DNA of 64,000 bases from Anaerofilum faecale (GTDB taxonomy: Bacteria; Bacillota; Clostridia; Oscillospirales; Ruminococcaceae), in assembly GCA_019114265.1 (NCBI GenBank), contig DXFV01000036.1, forward strand, positions 1-64,000. The letters run 5' to 3'. Of the stretch, positions 33,590 through 41,926 are shown piece after piece. Numbering within the stretch: the first letter of the stretch is position 1; the number at the start of each line of letters is the position of its first letter. The position numbers and the translations under genes were made by a program. Under the pieces are notes generated by a model. It was not told the DNA's origin and did not search any database. It was given only the letters and a program-made list of their open reading frames with translations.

Positions 33590-33712
33590 TCATCCGCCCC
33601 GCTTTGCGGGGCACTGCACCGGCGGGTTCCTCCCAAGGCTTCCCCCTTGGGGGGAAGCTGTCGCCCGCAGGGCGGCGGATGAGGGGAAAGCCTCCGGCAT
33701 GCACAAACCTCC
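33590..33712 (-). repeat. Dispersed hairpin repeat, copy A (reverse orientation)
   Basis: Read on the minus strand it has CCGGAGGCTTTCCCCTCATC, hairpin 1 CGCCC-TGC-GGGCG (33662-33674), hairpin 2 GCTTCCCCC/GGGGGAAGC, then CCTTGGGAGGAACCCGCCGGTGC. Four more copies are at 38245, 43311, 49893 and 52592. Apart from this repeat, the 33413-33791 gap holds only terminators. Confidence 0.85.
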
Positions 33713-33729
33713 CCCAAAAAACTCTTTCG

Positions 33730-33785
33730 GCAAACTGAAACAGCGGCCTGTCCTCTGCGCTGCAGGGAACGGGCCGCTGTTGTTG
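33730..33785 (-). terminator. Hairpin after the PIN/NYN-like gene
   Basis: ACAGCGGCC (33740-33748) pairs with GGCCGCTGT (33772-33780) across a long loop; the minus-strand exit reads GTTTCAGTTT. It is a plausible, moderate terminator. Confidence 0.55.
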
Positions 33786-33791
33786 GATCGC

Positions 33792-34586
33792 TTATTTGCC
33801 TTCCAGGATTTTTTTCAGGTTGGTGTATTCCGACTTCACTGTTTTATAGATTTCCAGGCCCTTTTTCTGGCCGTAGCTGCCGATGATGCGGCGGTAGAAG
33901 TCCTGCTTGCCCTGTGCTTTCGCCAGCGCGGCGGCCACCTTTTTGCGGGTCTCCTCGTCCACCGCGTCGCGCAGAGCGGCCGGCAGCGCCTGCTCGATCA
34001 CATCCGCGAAGCCCCGGCGCTCCGGCTGGGGCTGTTCCTCCGGCTGGGCGGCGGGTCCTTGCTCGGGTGCGGGGGCGGGCTGCTCCTCTTCCGCGGCCGG
34101 AGCAGGGGCGGTCTCTTCGGCGGGAACCGGCGCGGGCTCCTCCTGCGCGGGTTCCGGCTGGGGGACAGGCTGCTCCACCGACGGCTGTGTCTGGATCAGC
34201 AGGCTGTGGGCCAGGCAGGCTGCGATGCTGCCCCGGCGATAGACCACACACTCGGTGGGCACAAAATCGCTGGTCCAGAAATCGCGCAGCACGTCAAAGC
34301 CGGAATCGTTGCTGACCACGTACAGGTGGCTGTAGTCGCCGGTGCCCAGCAGATAGCCCAGCAGGCTGGACAGCTGGAAATCCAGCGAGTTCTTGCCGCC
34401 GCGGCGGATCTGGTAGTAGTCCACGCAGGCGGGGCTTTGCAGGATCTTCTGGTGCATCTCGAAGCTGAGGGTGTTGGAGTTGGCGCTGTACAGGATCACC
34501 ACGTCATCGGCGGCGTCCAGCTGCTCAAGGCCGGCCAGACCGGCCGACTTCACGTTTTCAAAGTCGATCAAAAAGGCTTTTTTCAT
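33792..34586 (-). CDS. PIN/NYN-like domain protein with acidic Pro-rich linker
   Basis: This 264-residue protein has an N-terminal part (to about residue 125) with FLIDFENVKSAG, DDVVILYSANS, GGKNSLDFQLSSLLGYLL and HLYVVSNDSGFDVLRDFW. The spaced acidic residues (DFEN, DFQ, SNDSGFD) agree with a PIN or NYN nuclease fold. A low-complexity Pro/Ala/Glu linker follows (about 135-200), then a helical C-terminal region (PAALRDAVDEETRKKVAAAL to the end). Inference: an RNA-acting nuclease or nuclease-like protein of unknown target. It is a single gene flanked by a hairpin repeat and divergent from the sigma factor operon. Confidence 0.75.
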   Translation of the reverse strand: MKKAFLIDFENVKSAGLAGLEQLDAADDVVILYSANSNTLSFEMHQKILQSPACVDYYQIRRGGKNSLDFQLSSLLGYLLGTGDYSHLYVVSNDSGFDVLRDFWTSDFVPTECVVYRRGSIAACLAHSLLIQTQPSVEQPVPQPEPAQEEPAPVPAEETAPAPAAEEEQPAPAPEQGPAAQPEEQPQPERRGFADVIEQALPAALRDAVDEETRKKVAAALAKAQGKQDFYRRIIGSYGQKKGLEIYKTVKSEYTNLKKILEGK

Positions 34587-34785
34587 TGCTTTCCTCGTAT
34601 TCCGCCGCCCGGAAGGACGGCTGTTTTTGTATCCAAAACCCGCGCGCAGCGGGCGGTGTTCTGTTATCAGTTATAACACAAAACCGGGCCGTATGTCCAG
34701 CGGGTACATTTTACCGGGAACTTTTCTTTTGGCCCGCACGTTGTATAATAGAGGAATGGTATGCACAGCAGAAGGGGGGCCGACG

Positions 34786-35319
34786 ATGAGCGACGAAGAG
34801 CTGGTGCTGTGTGCACAGGGCGGAAACGCCGACGCGCTGGACGAGCTGATCCGGCGGTGGTATCCCGGCATCCACGCCTTCTGCTGCCGCCGGGTGCAGA
34901 GCGACACACTGGGCGCCGACCTCACCCAGGATACATTTTTGAAACTGGTGGCGGCGCTGCCGCGTTACAGGGCAAAGGGGAGTTTCAAAAGCTGGCTGTT
35001 CACCATCGCGGCCAACGCCTGCACCGACGCGGTGCGCCGCAGCCGCCCCACCGCCGACCTGGACGAACTGGCCGAGGTGCTGCCCGACGCCCGCGCCGCC
35101 GGTTTTGCCGGGCAGGTGGAGGCGGGCGAAGCGGTGCGCCGTGCGCTGGCCGATCTGCCGGACGTGCAGCGCGAGGCGCTGATCCTGCGCTATTACCACG
35201 ATTTTGAGATCGAGGAGATCGCCCGCATCACCCACACGCTGGCCCCCACCGTGAAAACGCGCCTGTGGCGGGGACTGCGGCGCATGAAACTGCTGCTTGG
35301 AGAGGAGTGGAAAGAATGA
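34786..35319 (+). CDS. ECF-type RNA polymerase sigma factor
   Basis: This 177-residue protein has region 2 (ALDELIRRWYPGIHAFCCRR, then ADLTQDTFLKLVAAL, RYRAKGSFKSWLFTIAANAC) and region 4 (LPDVQREALILRYYHDFEIEE to VKTRLWRGLRRMK). The ATG at 34786 has GGGGGG eight bases upstream; a TATAAT at 34743-34748 is the likely -10 box. Its stop overlaps the next start (ATGA). It leads an operon with a membrane protein and an ABC transporter, so it probably responds to an envelope signal. Confidence 0.93.
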   Translation: MSDEELVLCAQGGNADALDELIRRWYPGIHAFCCRRVQSDTLGADLTQDTFLKLVAALPRYRAKGSFKSWLFTIAANACTDAVRRSRPTADLDELAEVLPDARAAGFAGQVEAGEAVRRALADLPDVQREALILRYYHDFEIEEIARITHTLAPTVKTRLWRGLRRMKLLLGEEWKE

Positions 35320-36050
35320 CGCACACCGATATCCCATTCGAAGACTACCGCATCGCGCCGCCCGCTCCCGAACAGCTGGAGCAATGCCGCCGGGCTGCGC
35401 GGCGCCAGCTGTCCGTTTCCTCCCTGCGCGACACCCGTCTGCGCACCGCTCTGCGCACACAGGCGGAGTATCTGGGCTGGTGGTTCTGGGCGGCGCAGGG
35501 GTGCATCCTGGCGCTGTTCAGCTTTTTCATCCTGTATGCGCCGGTCTTGTGGCCCAGCGGGCAGGAACCTGTCCTGCCCATCCTTGCGATGGCCGGGCCG
35601 GTACTGACGGTGTTTTCGGCGCCGCATCTGGCCAAAAGCGAGCTGTTCGGCATGGCCGAGCTGGAATCCGCCTGCCTGTATCCCCTGCCCCGTCTCACCG
35701 CGCTGCGGCTGCTGCTGGTGGGGCTGAGCGATTTTGCGGTGCTGTGCGCCGTGCTGCTGTTCTGTGCCGGCACGGCGGCCGGCTGGCTGGCCTGTGCGGC
35801 GGCGCTGTTCATCCCCTTCAACCTCAGCTGTTTTGTCTGCTTTGCGGTGCTGGGGCGTCTGCGGGGATATCCGGCCGCGCTGACGGCGGGCGGACTGATC
35901 GCAGTCATAGGAATTGCTTGCAGCAACGCTGCAAGCAGCATACGGGGCGATGTGGCACACATTGCCGGCCCGCTGCTCGTTTTTACCACCGCGGTGTGCG
36001 TGGCGCTGTTTTATCTTCGCATCCGGCGCGGATTGAAGGAGGCGGTGTGA
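35316..36050 (+). CDS. Six-helix membrane protein of the sigma factor operon
   Basis: This 244-residue protein starts with about 55 soluble residues (IPFEDYRIAPPAPEQLEQCR) and then has about six hydrophobic segments. It has no recognisable anti-sigma zinc-finger motif. Position between the ECF sigma factor and the ABC genes, with ATGA coupling, suggests it is either the anti-sigma factor (using its soluble N terminus) or a transporter component. No family recognised. Confidence 0.75.
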   Translation: MTHTDIPFEDYRIAPPAPEQLEQCRRAARRQLSVSSLRDTRLRTALRTQAEYLGWWFWAAQGCILALFSFFILYAPVLWPSGQEPVLPILAMAGPVLTVFSAPHLAKSELFGMAELESACLYPLPRLTALRLLLVGLSDFAVLCAVLLFCAGTAAGWLACAAALFIPFNLSCFVCFAVLGRLRGYPAALTAGGLIAVIGIACSNAASSIRGDVAHIAGPLLVFTTAVCVALFYLRIRRGLKEAV

Positions 36051-36051
36051 A

Positions 36052-36936
36052 ATGCAGCTGCGGCTGGACCGCGTGACGCGGCAATTCGGCACCCGGCTGG
36101 CGGTGGACCGGTTTTCCGCCTGCCTGCAGCCGGGCGTATACGGGCTTTTGGGGCCGAACGGCGCCGGCAAAACCACCCTGATGCGGCTTTTGTGCGGCAT
36201 CCTCTCCCCCACCAGCGGTGAGATCCTGCTGGACGGCATCCCGGTGCGGCAGATGGGCGAGCACTACCGCGCCCTGCTGGGGTATCTGCCGCAGCATTTC
36301 GGGTGCTATCCGGGCTATACGGTGGAGCAGTTCATGCTGTATCTGGCGGCGGTGAAGGGGCTCCCCCGCTCGCTGGCACGCCGCCAGACAGACCGCCTGC
36401 TGGAACAGGTGGGGCTGGAAAACTGGAAAAAGCAGCGGGTGCGCGCCCTTTCGGGCGGCACTTTGCAGCGGCTGGGCATCGCACAGGCACTGCTGGGCAA
36501 CCCGTCCATCCTGGTGCTGGACGAGCCCACCAGCGGCCTGGACCCCAAAGAGCGCATCCGGTTCCGCAATCTGATCAGCGAATACGCGGCCGGGCGCGTG
36601 GTGCTGCTGTCCACCCACATCGTGGGGGATCTGGAGGCGGTGGCCGGGCAGCTGCTGATGATGGACGGCGGACAGCTGCTGTGCCAGGGCACGCCCGAAG
36701 CGCTGCTGCGCCAGGTGGAGGGGATGGTGTGGGAGACGGCTCTGCCCGCCGCCGAAGCGCGCGCGCTGGCCGACCGCTGCCACGTGACCGCCATCCGCCT
36801 GGAGGGGGAGACCACCCATCTGCGGCTGCTGGCAGACGCCCGCCCCCATCCGCTGGCCCAGCCGGCGGCGCCCAATTTTGAGGATCTGTATCTGTATCAC
36901 TTCGCGGACAAGGGACAGTCGCTATGGGTAGATTGA
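36052..36936 (+). CDS. ABC transporter ATP-binding protein
   Basis: This 294-residue ATPase shows Walker A at residues 34-42 (GPNGAGKTT), Q-loop LGYLPQHFG, signature ALSGGTLQRLGIAQAL, Walker B ILVLDEPTSGLD and the switch His in LSTHIVGDLE. It starts one base after the membrane protein gene and overlaps the permease by 13 bases. The four-gene order is sigma factor, membrane protein, ATPase, permease. Confidence 0.93.
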   Translation: MQLRLDRVTRQFGTRLAVDRFSACLQPGVYGLLGPNGAGKTTLMRLLCGILSPTSGEILLDGIPVRQMGEHYRALLGYLPQHFGCYPGYTVEQFMLYLAAVKGLPRSLARRQTDRLLEQVGLENWKKQRVRALSGGTLQRLGIAQALLGNPSILVLDEPTSGLDPKERIRFRNLISEYAAGRVVLLSTHIVGDLEAVAGQLLMMDGGQLLCQGTPEALLRQVEGMVWETALPAAEARALADRCHVTAIRLEGETTHLRLLADARPHPLAQPAAPNFEDLYLYHFADKGQSLWVD

Positions 36937-38132
36937 TCGTGTTGGAGCTGCAGCGCATCCTGCGCCGCCCGGTGGTGCGCGCGGCGTGGCTGGGGATGCT
37001 GGTGCTGTTTGTTCTGAGCGGGCCGCTCAACCTGATAATGGGGCACCGCACCTTCACCGACGACGGGAAGCTGGTGCAGGGGTGGCAGGCGGTGCAGCTG
37101 GAACGGCAGCGCGCACAGCCGCTGAACACCGTATGGACGCCGGAAAAGGTGGAGCGGTGGCTGGAGGAGGTCCGCGCCCTGCTGGCCGAGCCGGGCAGTT
37201 TTGCCCTCTACCCGAAGAACCGCTCGTACGATCTGTCCTGGCTGGTGCGCAGTATCTACTACAACAACTATTTCAGTCTGTTTGAAGATCTGACCTGGCC
37301 GAAGGACATGGTGCCGGTGCTGTCGGAGGATGCTGCCGCGCGGCTGGAGAAATACCAGATGCTGGCGCTGCTCCTGGACCAGTTTGCGCTGCACGACGCA
37401 GACAGCCTGTTCGAGACACTGGGCCGCGAGGCGTTTGCCTGCGAATGGAACAGCGGGCTGGCCGGCTTTTTTGAGATCCTCGGGGCCCAGGGCATGGTTT
37501 TATGGATGGCCCTGCTGGCCGCTCTGGGCACTCTGGGAATCTTCTGCTCCGACCGCACCTGTTCCTGTCTGGATACGCTGCGCGCTTCCCGCTGCGGGCA
37601 AACAAAGCTTGCGCTGGCGCGGATGGCGGCGGCCGGCCTGTACGGCGCGGGATGTGCCGCTGTGTGGTGCGGGGCGGTGCTGCTGGGCTGCATGGCGGTG
37701 TGCGGCGCGGGCGGCTGGGACACACCGGCCTTCACCCTTCCCAGCCCCTACGCCACGCTGCTGCCCGACTGCACCGGCGGGCAGCTGGTACTGCTCGTCT
37801 GCGGGATGGTGACGCTGGGCTGCATCGGCTGCGCGATGGCAGCGGCGCTGGTGTCGGCTGTCTGCCGCAGCGGGTATGGCGCGTTTTTTCTCGCCGCCGC
37901 GCTGGCGTTTCTGTTTCTGCTGTTCAGCAGCATCGGCGGCATGGAAGGGCCGGTGGTGACCGTGCGCACCGTCGGGATGTGCAACCCGCTCTCGCTGGTG
38001 ATCTACCAGAACACTCTGTACTATGCGCCGGGTGTGGGAAGCTGGTATCTCCCCGCCGTCTGTGCGATCGTGGCGGTCGAGTGCGCGGCCTGCGCCGCCG
38101 GTGCGGTGGCTCTGCACTGCAAACGGCCGTGA
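36924..38132 (+). CDS. ABC transporter membrane protein
   Basis: This 402-residue protein starts MGRLIVLELQRILRRPVVRAAWLGML, with one TM segment, then a soluble external part of about 150 residues (from FTDDGKLVQGWQAVQ), then about five to six TM segments. That is the layout of ABC-2 type permeases such as those of lantibiotic or bacitracin-type export. It partners the ATPase whose end it overlaps. Substrate unknown. Confidence 0.85.
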   Translation: MGRLIVLELQRILRRPVVRAAWLGMLVLFVLSGPLNLIMGHRTFTDDGKLVQGWQAVQLERQRAQPLNTVWTPEKVERWLEEVRALLAEPGSFALYPKNRSYDLSWLVRSIYYNNYFSLFEDLTWPKDMVPVLSEDAAARLEKYQMLALLLDQFALHDADSLFETLGREAFACEWNSGLAGFFEILGAQGMVLWMALLAALGTLGIFCSDRTCSCLDTLRASRCGQTKLALARMAAAGLYGAGCAAVWCGAVLLGCMAVCGAGGWDTPAFTLPSPYATLLPDCTGGQLVLLVCGMVTLGCIGCAMAAALVSAVCRSGYGAFFLAAALAFLFLLFSSIGGMEGPVVTVRTVGMCNPLSLVIYQNTLYYAPGVGSWYLPAVCAIVAVECAACAAGAVALHCKRP

Positions 38133-38180
38133 ACGCCCTGCCGCTGCGGGCGGAATTTTATGGGAAAACTGTATAGTATA

Positions 38181-38220
38181 AAACGCGCGCCCCGCTGTGC
38201 AGGGCGCGCGTTTTGCTTGT
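38181..38220 (+). terminator. Intrinsic terminator of the sigma factor operon
   Basis: CGCGCGCCC (38184-38192) pairs with GGGCGCGCG (38202-38210), followed by TTTTGCTTGTT. Confidence 0.85.
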
Positions 38221-38244
38221 TGAAAAAGTTTTTGTTTGAAAGAT

Positions 38245-38340
38245 TCGTGCATACCGGAGGCTTTCCCCTCATCAGCCGCTGCGCGGCAGCTTCCCCCCAG
38301 GGGGAAGCCTTGGGTGGAAACCGCCGGTGCTCTGCCCCAG
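38245..38340 (+). repeat. Dispersed hairpin repeat, copy B
   Basis: CGTGCATACCGGAGGCTTTC, CCCTCATC, hairpin 1 GCCGC-TGC-GCGGC (38275-38287), hairpin 2 GCTTCCCCC/GGGGGAAGC, then TTGGGTGGAAACCGCCGGTGC. It lies between the ABC operon terminator and the convergent galK. Confidence 0.85.
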
Positions 38341-38395
38341 GGGGTCGAAGCCGTCCCGGCACAGGACAGCCCGCCGGCTTTTGGCGCGGATGCGC

Positions 38396-39688
38396 TTACA
38401 TATCGGGGGTGACGGGAACGGCGCCGTAGTTGCGCACGTTCAGCACATAGCAGGAACCTTCGCCGAACACGGTTTCCAGCGCGCTCTTGTACTCGTCCAG
38501 CATCTCCACCGGCACGAACGCCTGGATGGTGCCGGCAAAGCCGCCGCCCTGCAGGCGCCATGCACCCTTGCCGGTCAGCAGGCGCTGCGACACGGCCAGA
38601 CCCAGCGACACGCCCTGCTGGGCGGGATGCTTGATGCTGTAGGCGTTCTGGTTATACTCAAAGCTGGAATGTCCGCCCTGGATGATGTCGGACAGGAAAT
38701 CGTCGAAGCGGTCGTCGGCCACGTCCTGGTACAGAACGGCGGCGCGGCGGCACTCGGCAAAGAAGTGGATGGCGCGCAGGCAGGCGCGGTCGCCCAGCTT
38801 CTCGCGCACGGCCGACAGATTGGCGAACAGATCCTCCTCCTTCACCTCGCGCAGCACCTTCTTGCCGAAGAACGCGGCCACAGATTCCATCTCGCTGCGG
38901 ATGGCGGCGTAGTCGTCGGTCAGGTCGGCATGGCTGCCCTTGGTATCGGTGATGCACAGCGCAAAGCCGTGCTTGGCCAGGTCGAAGGCCACCTTGTTCA
39001 CCACCGGAGCGGCGGGGTCTTTGAAGTCGATGGTGATGGCGCTGCCCACCGCGCAGGCCGTCTGGTCCATCAGGCCGCAGGGCTTGCCGAAAAAGACGTT
39101 CTCGGCATACTGGCTGATCTTGGCGATCTCCACGGCATCCAGCGAATTGTCGTTGTATTCACCGCTGAAGATGGCCCCGACGACCACCTCAAAGGCGGCC
39201 GAGCTGGACAGGCCGGAACCGCGCAGCACCGAACTGGTGGTGTAGGCGTCGAAACCGCCCACCTTGCCGCCTTTCTGCAGGATGCCGGCGGCCACGCCGC
39301 GCACCAGACCGCTGCTGCGGCCCATCTCGGACGCCTGCGGCTGCATCACAGCCAGGTCCACCACGTCCTTTTTCTCGAATCCCTTGGACTTCACCCGCAC
39401 GATGTTCTCGTCGTTTTTGCTCACCACCGCGATGATGTCCAGGTCCACCGCGGCAGCCATCACCACGCCGTTGTTGTGGTCCACATGGTTGCCGCCGATC
39501 TCGGTGCGGCCGGGAGCAGAGTACAGGCTCACCTCGCGCCCGTCGCCGTATTCGGCGGCGAACTCTTTGATGGCCTCGATGTAGCGCGCGCGCTGGGCGT
39601 CCAGATGGGCCTGCCCGTACAGATGAGTGAACGCGGCGTCGTATACGCCCTGGCGGATCTGCTCGATCAATTCATGTACCTTTGCCAT
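38396..39688 (-). CDS. galK: Galactokinase
   Basis: This 430-residue GHMP kinase phosphorylates galactose at C1 (Leloir pathway). The GalK signature is clear: APGRTEIGGNHVDHNNG, then GSGLSSSAAFEVVVG (phosphate loop) and LQGGGFAGTIQAFV. It is longer than the E. coli enzyme and starts at MAKVHEL (ATG 39688, AAAGGAAA upstream); earlier in-frame Met lies in the promoter. Galactose freed from O-glycans by the GH101 system nearby would feed into it. No galT or galE is next to it. Confidence 0.95.
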   Translation of the reverse strand: MAKVHELIEQIRQGVYDAAFTHLYGQAHLDAQRARYIEAIKEFAAEYGDGREVSLYSAPGRTEIGGNHVDHNNGVVMAAAVDLDIIAVVSKNDENIVRVKSKGFEKKDVVDLAVMQPQASEMGRSSGLVRGVAAGILQKGGKVGGFDAYTTSSVLRGSGLSSSAAFEVVVGAIFSGEYNDNSLDAVEIAKISQYAENVFFGKPCGLMDQTACAVGSAITIDFKDPAAPVVNKVAFDLAKHGFALCITDTKGSHADLTDDYAAIRSEMESVAAFFGKKVLREVKEEDLFANLSAVREKLGDRACLRAIHFFAECRRAAVLYQDVADDRFDDFLSDIIQGGHSSFEYNQNAYSIKHPAQQGVSLGLAVSQRLLTGKGAWRLQGGGFAGTIQAFVPVEMLDEYKSALETVFGEGSCYVLNVRNYGAVPVTPDM

Positions 39689-39807
39689 AACTTCTGTTTC
39701 CTTTCTGGAGGAACCGGCCGCCTGTCCCCGCCGTATGCACAAAAAAGCCGTTCCGGTTTTGTGTATTACGGCCAATTCTGCGCCGGATTTTCCCATTCTT
39801 ATCTCTA

Positions 39808-39835
39808 ATTATATCGGATATTTTACAGATGTAAA
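39808..39835 (-). promoter_or_regulatory. galK: galK promoter with palindrome
   Basis: TTTACA (39830-39835) and TATAAT (39808-39813) are 16 bases apart on the minus strand. TTTACAGATGTAAA (39822-39835), an inverted repeat with a two-base centre, covers the -35 box. The divergent AraC regulator gene is the obvious candidate to bind it. Confidence 0.65.
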
Positions 39836-39856
39836 CAGTGTTTTTTCACACTTGCA

Positions 39857-39885
39857 TGGACTTTTGTTGAGTAGTCTGGTATAAT
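39857..39885 (+). promoter_or_regulatory. Promoter of the AraC regulator gene
   Basis: TATAAT (39880-39885) is perfect; TGGACT (39857-39862), 17 bases upstream, is a weaker -35. Confidence 0.55.
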
Positions 39886-39941
39886 AGCAACTGGCGCGGC
39901 GCACGGCGCGGCGCACATCTGTACGATTCGAGGGAACCTTC

Positions 39942-40793
39942 ATGTCCAGCATATACAAACAGTCGTTCAAGCAGCACTACACCGAGAACGTGGAGCTCTC
40001 CATCTTCAACTGCGGGATGCAGAGCTGCGAGGGCGGCTATACCTGGGGCCCCGGCATCCGGGACCACTATCTCATCCACATGGTGCTGAAAGGCCGGGGC
40101 AGCTACAAGCTGAACGGCCATGTGTGGCAGCTGCGGGAGGGAGACCTGTTCCTTGCCAAGCCCAGCCAGCTGATCCAGTACACCGCCGACCCCGCCGATC
40201 CCTGGGAATACGCCTGGGTGGGCTTCAACGGCGCCTGTGCCAACAAGCTGGTGTCGCAGCTGCCCTTCCGGGACGACCTGCCGGTGCACCACGCCGCCCA
40301 GGCCGAGCAGCTCTCGCACCAGCTGCGGCAGATCTTTGAGAACCGCGGTCCCGGCCCGCAGGACGAGGCCCGGATGGTGGGCCGGCTGTACCTGTTCATG
40401 GCCGACCTGATGCAGGAGGCGCTGGACCAGGAACCCCGCTCCGTCACCTCCAGCACCCAATATGTGCACAGCGCCATCAAATACATCCAGTTCAACTACT
40501 TCCGCGATATCAGCATCGACGACATCGCGAAGTCGGTGGGGGTGAGCCGCAGCCATCTGTACCGGGTGTTCATGAGCAATGTGGGGCAGTCGCCCATCGA
40601 CTACCTCACCAGCTACCGCATCGGGGAGGCCTGCACGCTGCTGAAAAATTCCCAGCTGTCCATCGCCGAGATCGCCGTGAGCGTGGGATTTTTCGACCAG
40701 TTCTATTTCTCCCGCGTTTTCAAAAAGACCAAGGGCGTCCCGCCCAGCAAATACCTCGCCAGCCTGGATGCAGCGCCGGCGGCCATTCCCTGA
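39942..40793 (+). CDS. AraC family transcriptional regulator
   Basis: This 283-residue protein has an N-terminal cupin sugar-binding part (RDHYLIHMVLKGRGSYKLNG, REGDLFLAKPSQLIQY, WEYAWVGFNG) and a C-terminal AraC domain (SIDDIAKSVGVSRSHLYRVF and IAEIAVSVGFFDQFYFSRVFKK). It looks like MsmR/RafR-type regulators of sugar uptake. It is divergent from galK and 27 bases before a binding-protein gene. Confidence 0.93.
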   Translation: MSSIYKQSFKQHYTENVELSIFNCGMQSCEGGYTWGPGIRDHYLIHMVLKGRGSYKLNGHVWQLREGDLFLAKPSQLIQYTADPADPWEYAWVGFNGACANKLVSQLPFRDDLPVHHAAQAEQLSHQLRQIFENRGPGPQDEARMVGRLYLFMADLMQEALDQEPRSVTSSTQYVHSAIKYIQFNYFRDISIDDIAKSVGVSRSHLYRVFMSNVGQSPIDYLTSYRIGEACTLLKNSQLSIAEIAVSVGFFDQFYFSRVFKKTKGVPPSKYLASLDAAPAAIP

Positions 40794-40820
40794 GCTTTAT
40801 TTTGGAAAGGAACCATTGCT

Positions 40821-41906
40821 ATGAAACGTATCTTTTCGCTTTGTCTGGCCGGCAGCCTGCTGCTGGCCGGATGCGGACAGCCCGTCTCCAGCAGCCCCCA
40901 GCCTGCCAGCGCCGGGTCCGCGCCGGTCTCCACCAGCCAGCCTGCCAGCCGCACGCGCCACACGGTGGGTGTGGTGGAATGCACCTGGACGCTGGGCATG
41001 TCGGCGGTGGACGCCGCCCGCGCCGAGACGCAGTTTGCCGCGCTGGACGACCAGGTGACGGTGATCTGCGCGCCTGCCACCGACGCCGACCACCTGCTGG
41101 ACACCTGCCGCGACATGATCCGCGACCGGGCGGAGGTGCTGGTGGTGAGCCTGCCGGAGAGCGACTGCGCCGCGGAGGTGATCGGCCTGTGCAGCCAGAC
41201 CGGCGTATCGGTGATCTTCACCGGCGCCCGGCCGTCCGATGAGGCGATGGCTTCCTACGACAAGTGCTGGTATATCGGGATGCTCTGCGAACAGACCGGC
41301 GAGCTGCTGGGCAAGGCGGTGGCCAGCCGTTTTTTGGAGGGCACCATCCCCGACGCCAACGGCGACGAGCTGCTGCAGTATGCCTGGTTCGGCGGGGACG
41401 GCAGCGGAAACGATCAGCTGCACCACGACTATGCGATCCAGAGCTGTGCCGACCTGGGCGTGTTCAGCAGCGAGATCTTCAGCGACCTGAGCGCCTGCGG
41501 CGAGGAGGCGGGGCTGGCGATGTCCCAGCGGCTGCTGGGGGTGTCCCAGAGGCCCGATGAGAGCGCCCCCGCCGGGGAGGAGACCGCGGCGGGGACCGAA
41601 GGCGACGCCGTCTATCCGCTGCCCGAGGCGGTGCTCTGCGCCGACGCCGCCACCGCCCGCGGAGCCGCTCCGCTGCTGCGGGAGGCGGGCGTGTTCGTGG
41701 CCTGCATCGCCTCCAGCGAGGCCGAGGCGGAATCGCTGGAAGAGCTGGGCATCTATGCGCCGGCCTGGTTCAGCCGCAGCGAGGTGACCGACTACGCGGT
41801 GGAATTTGCGCTGAACATCCTGCAGGGGCGCGACCCCACGCTGGACACCGGCCTGTACCTCACCGAATCCCGCCAGACGCTGGTGAGCGCCGGCGGCCAA
41901 GAATGA
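40821..41906 (+). CDS. Periplasmic-binding-protein-like lipoprotein
   Basis: This 361-residue protein has a lipobox (LLLAGC, Cys at about 17) and a type 1 periplasmic-binding fold: HTVGVVECTWTLGMSAVDAA, EVLVVSLPESDC, GLCSQTGVSVIFTG, DKCWYIGMLCEQTGELLGKA, and GVFVACIASSEAE. This resembles galactose/ribose-binding proteins but sequence is diverged and no permease or ATPase gene is adjacent. It probably binds a sugar and either feeds a distant transporter or senses for regulation. Its stop overlaps a possible upstream start of the next gene. Confidence 0.8.
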   Translation: MKRIFSLCLAGSLLLAGCGQPVSSSPQPASAGSAPVSTSQPASRTRHTVGVVECTWTLGMSAVDAARAETQFAALDDQVTVICAPATDADHLLDTCRDMIRDRAEVLVVSLPESDCAAEVIGLCSQTGVSVIFTGARPSDEAMASYDKCWYIGMLCEQTGELLGKAVASRFLEGTIPDANGDELLQYAWFGGDGSGNDQLHHDYAIQSCADLGVFSSEIFSDLSACGEEAGLAMSQRLLGVSQRPDESAPAGEETAAGTEGDAVYPLPEAVLCADAATARGAAPLLREAGVFVACIASSEAEAESLEELGIYAPAWFSRSEVTDYAVEFALNILQGRDPTLDTGLYLTESRQTLVSAGGQE

Positions 41907-41926
41907 CCCAAAGGAGAATCGCCTGT

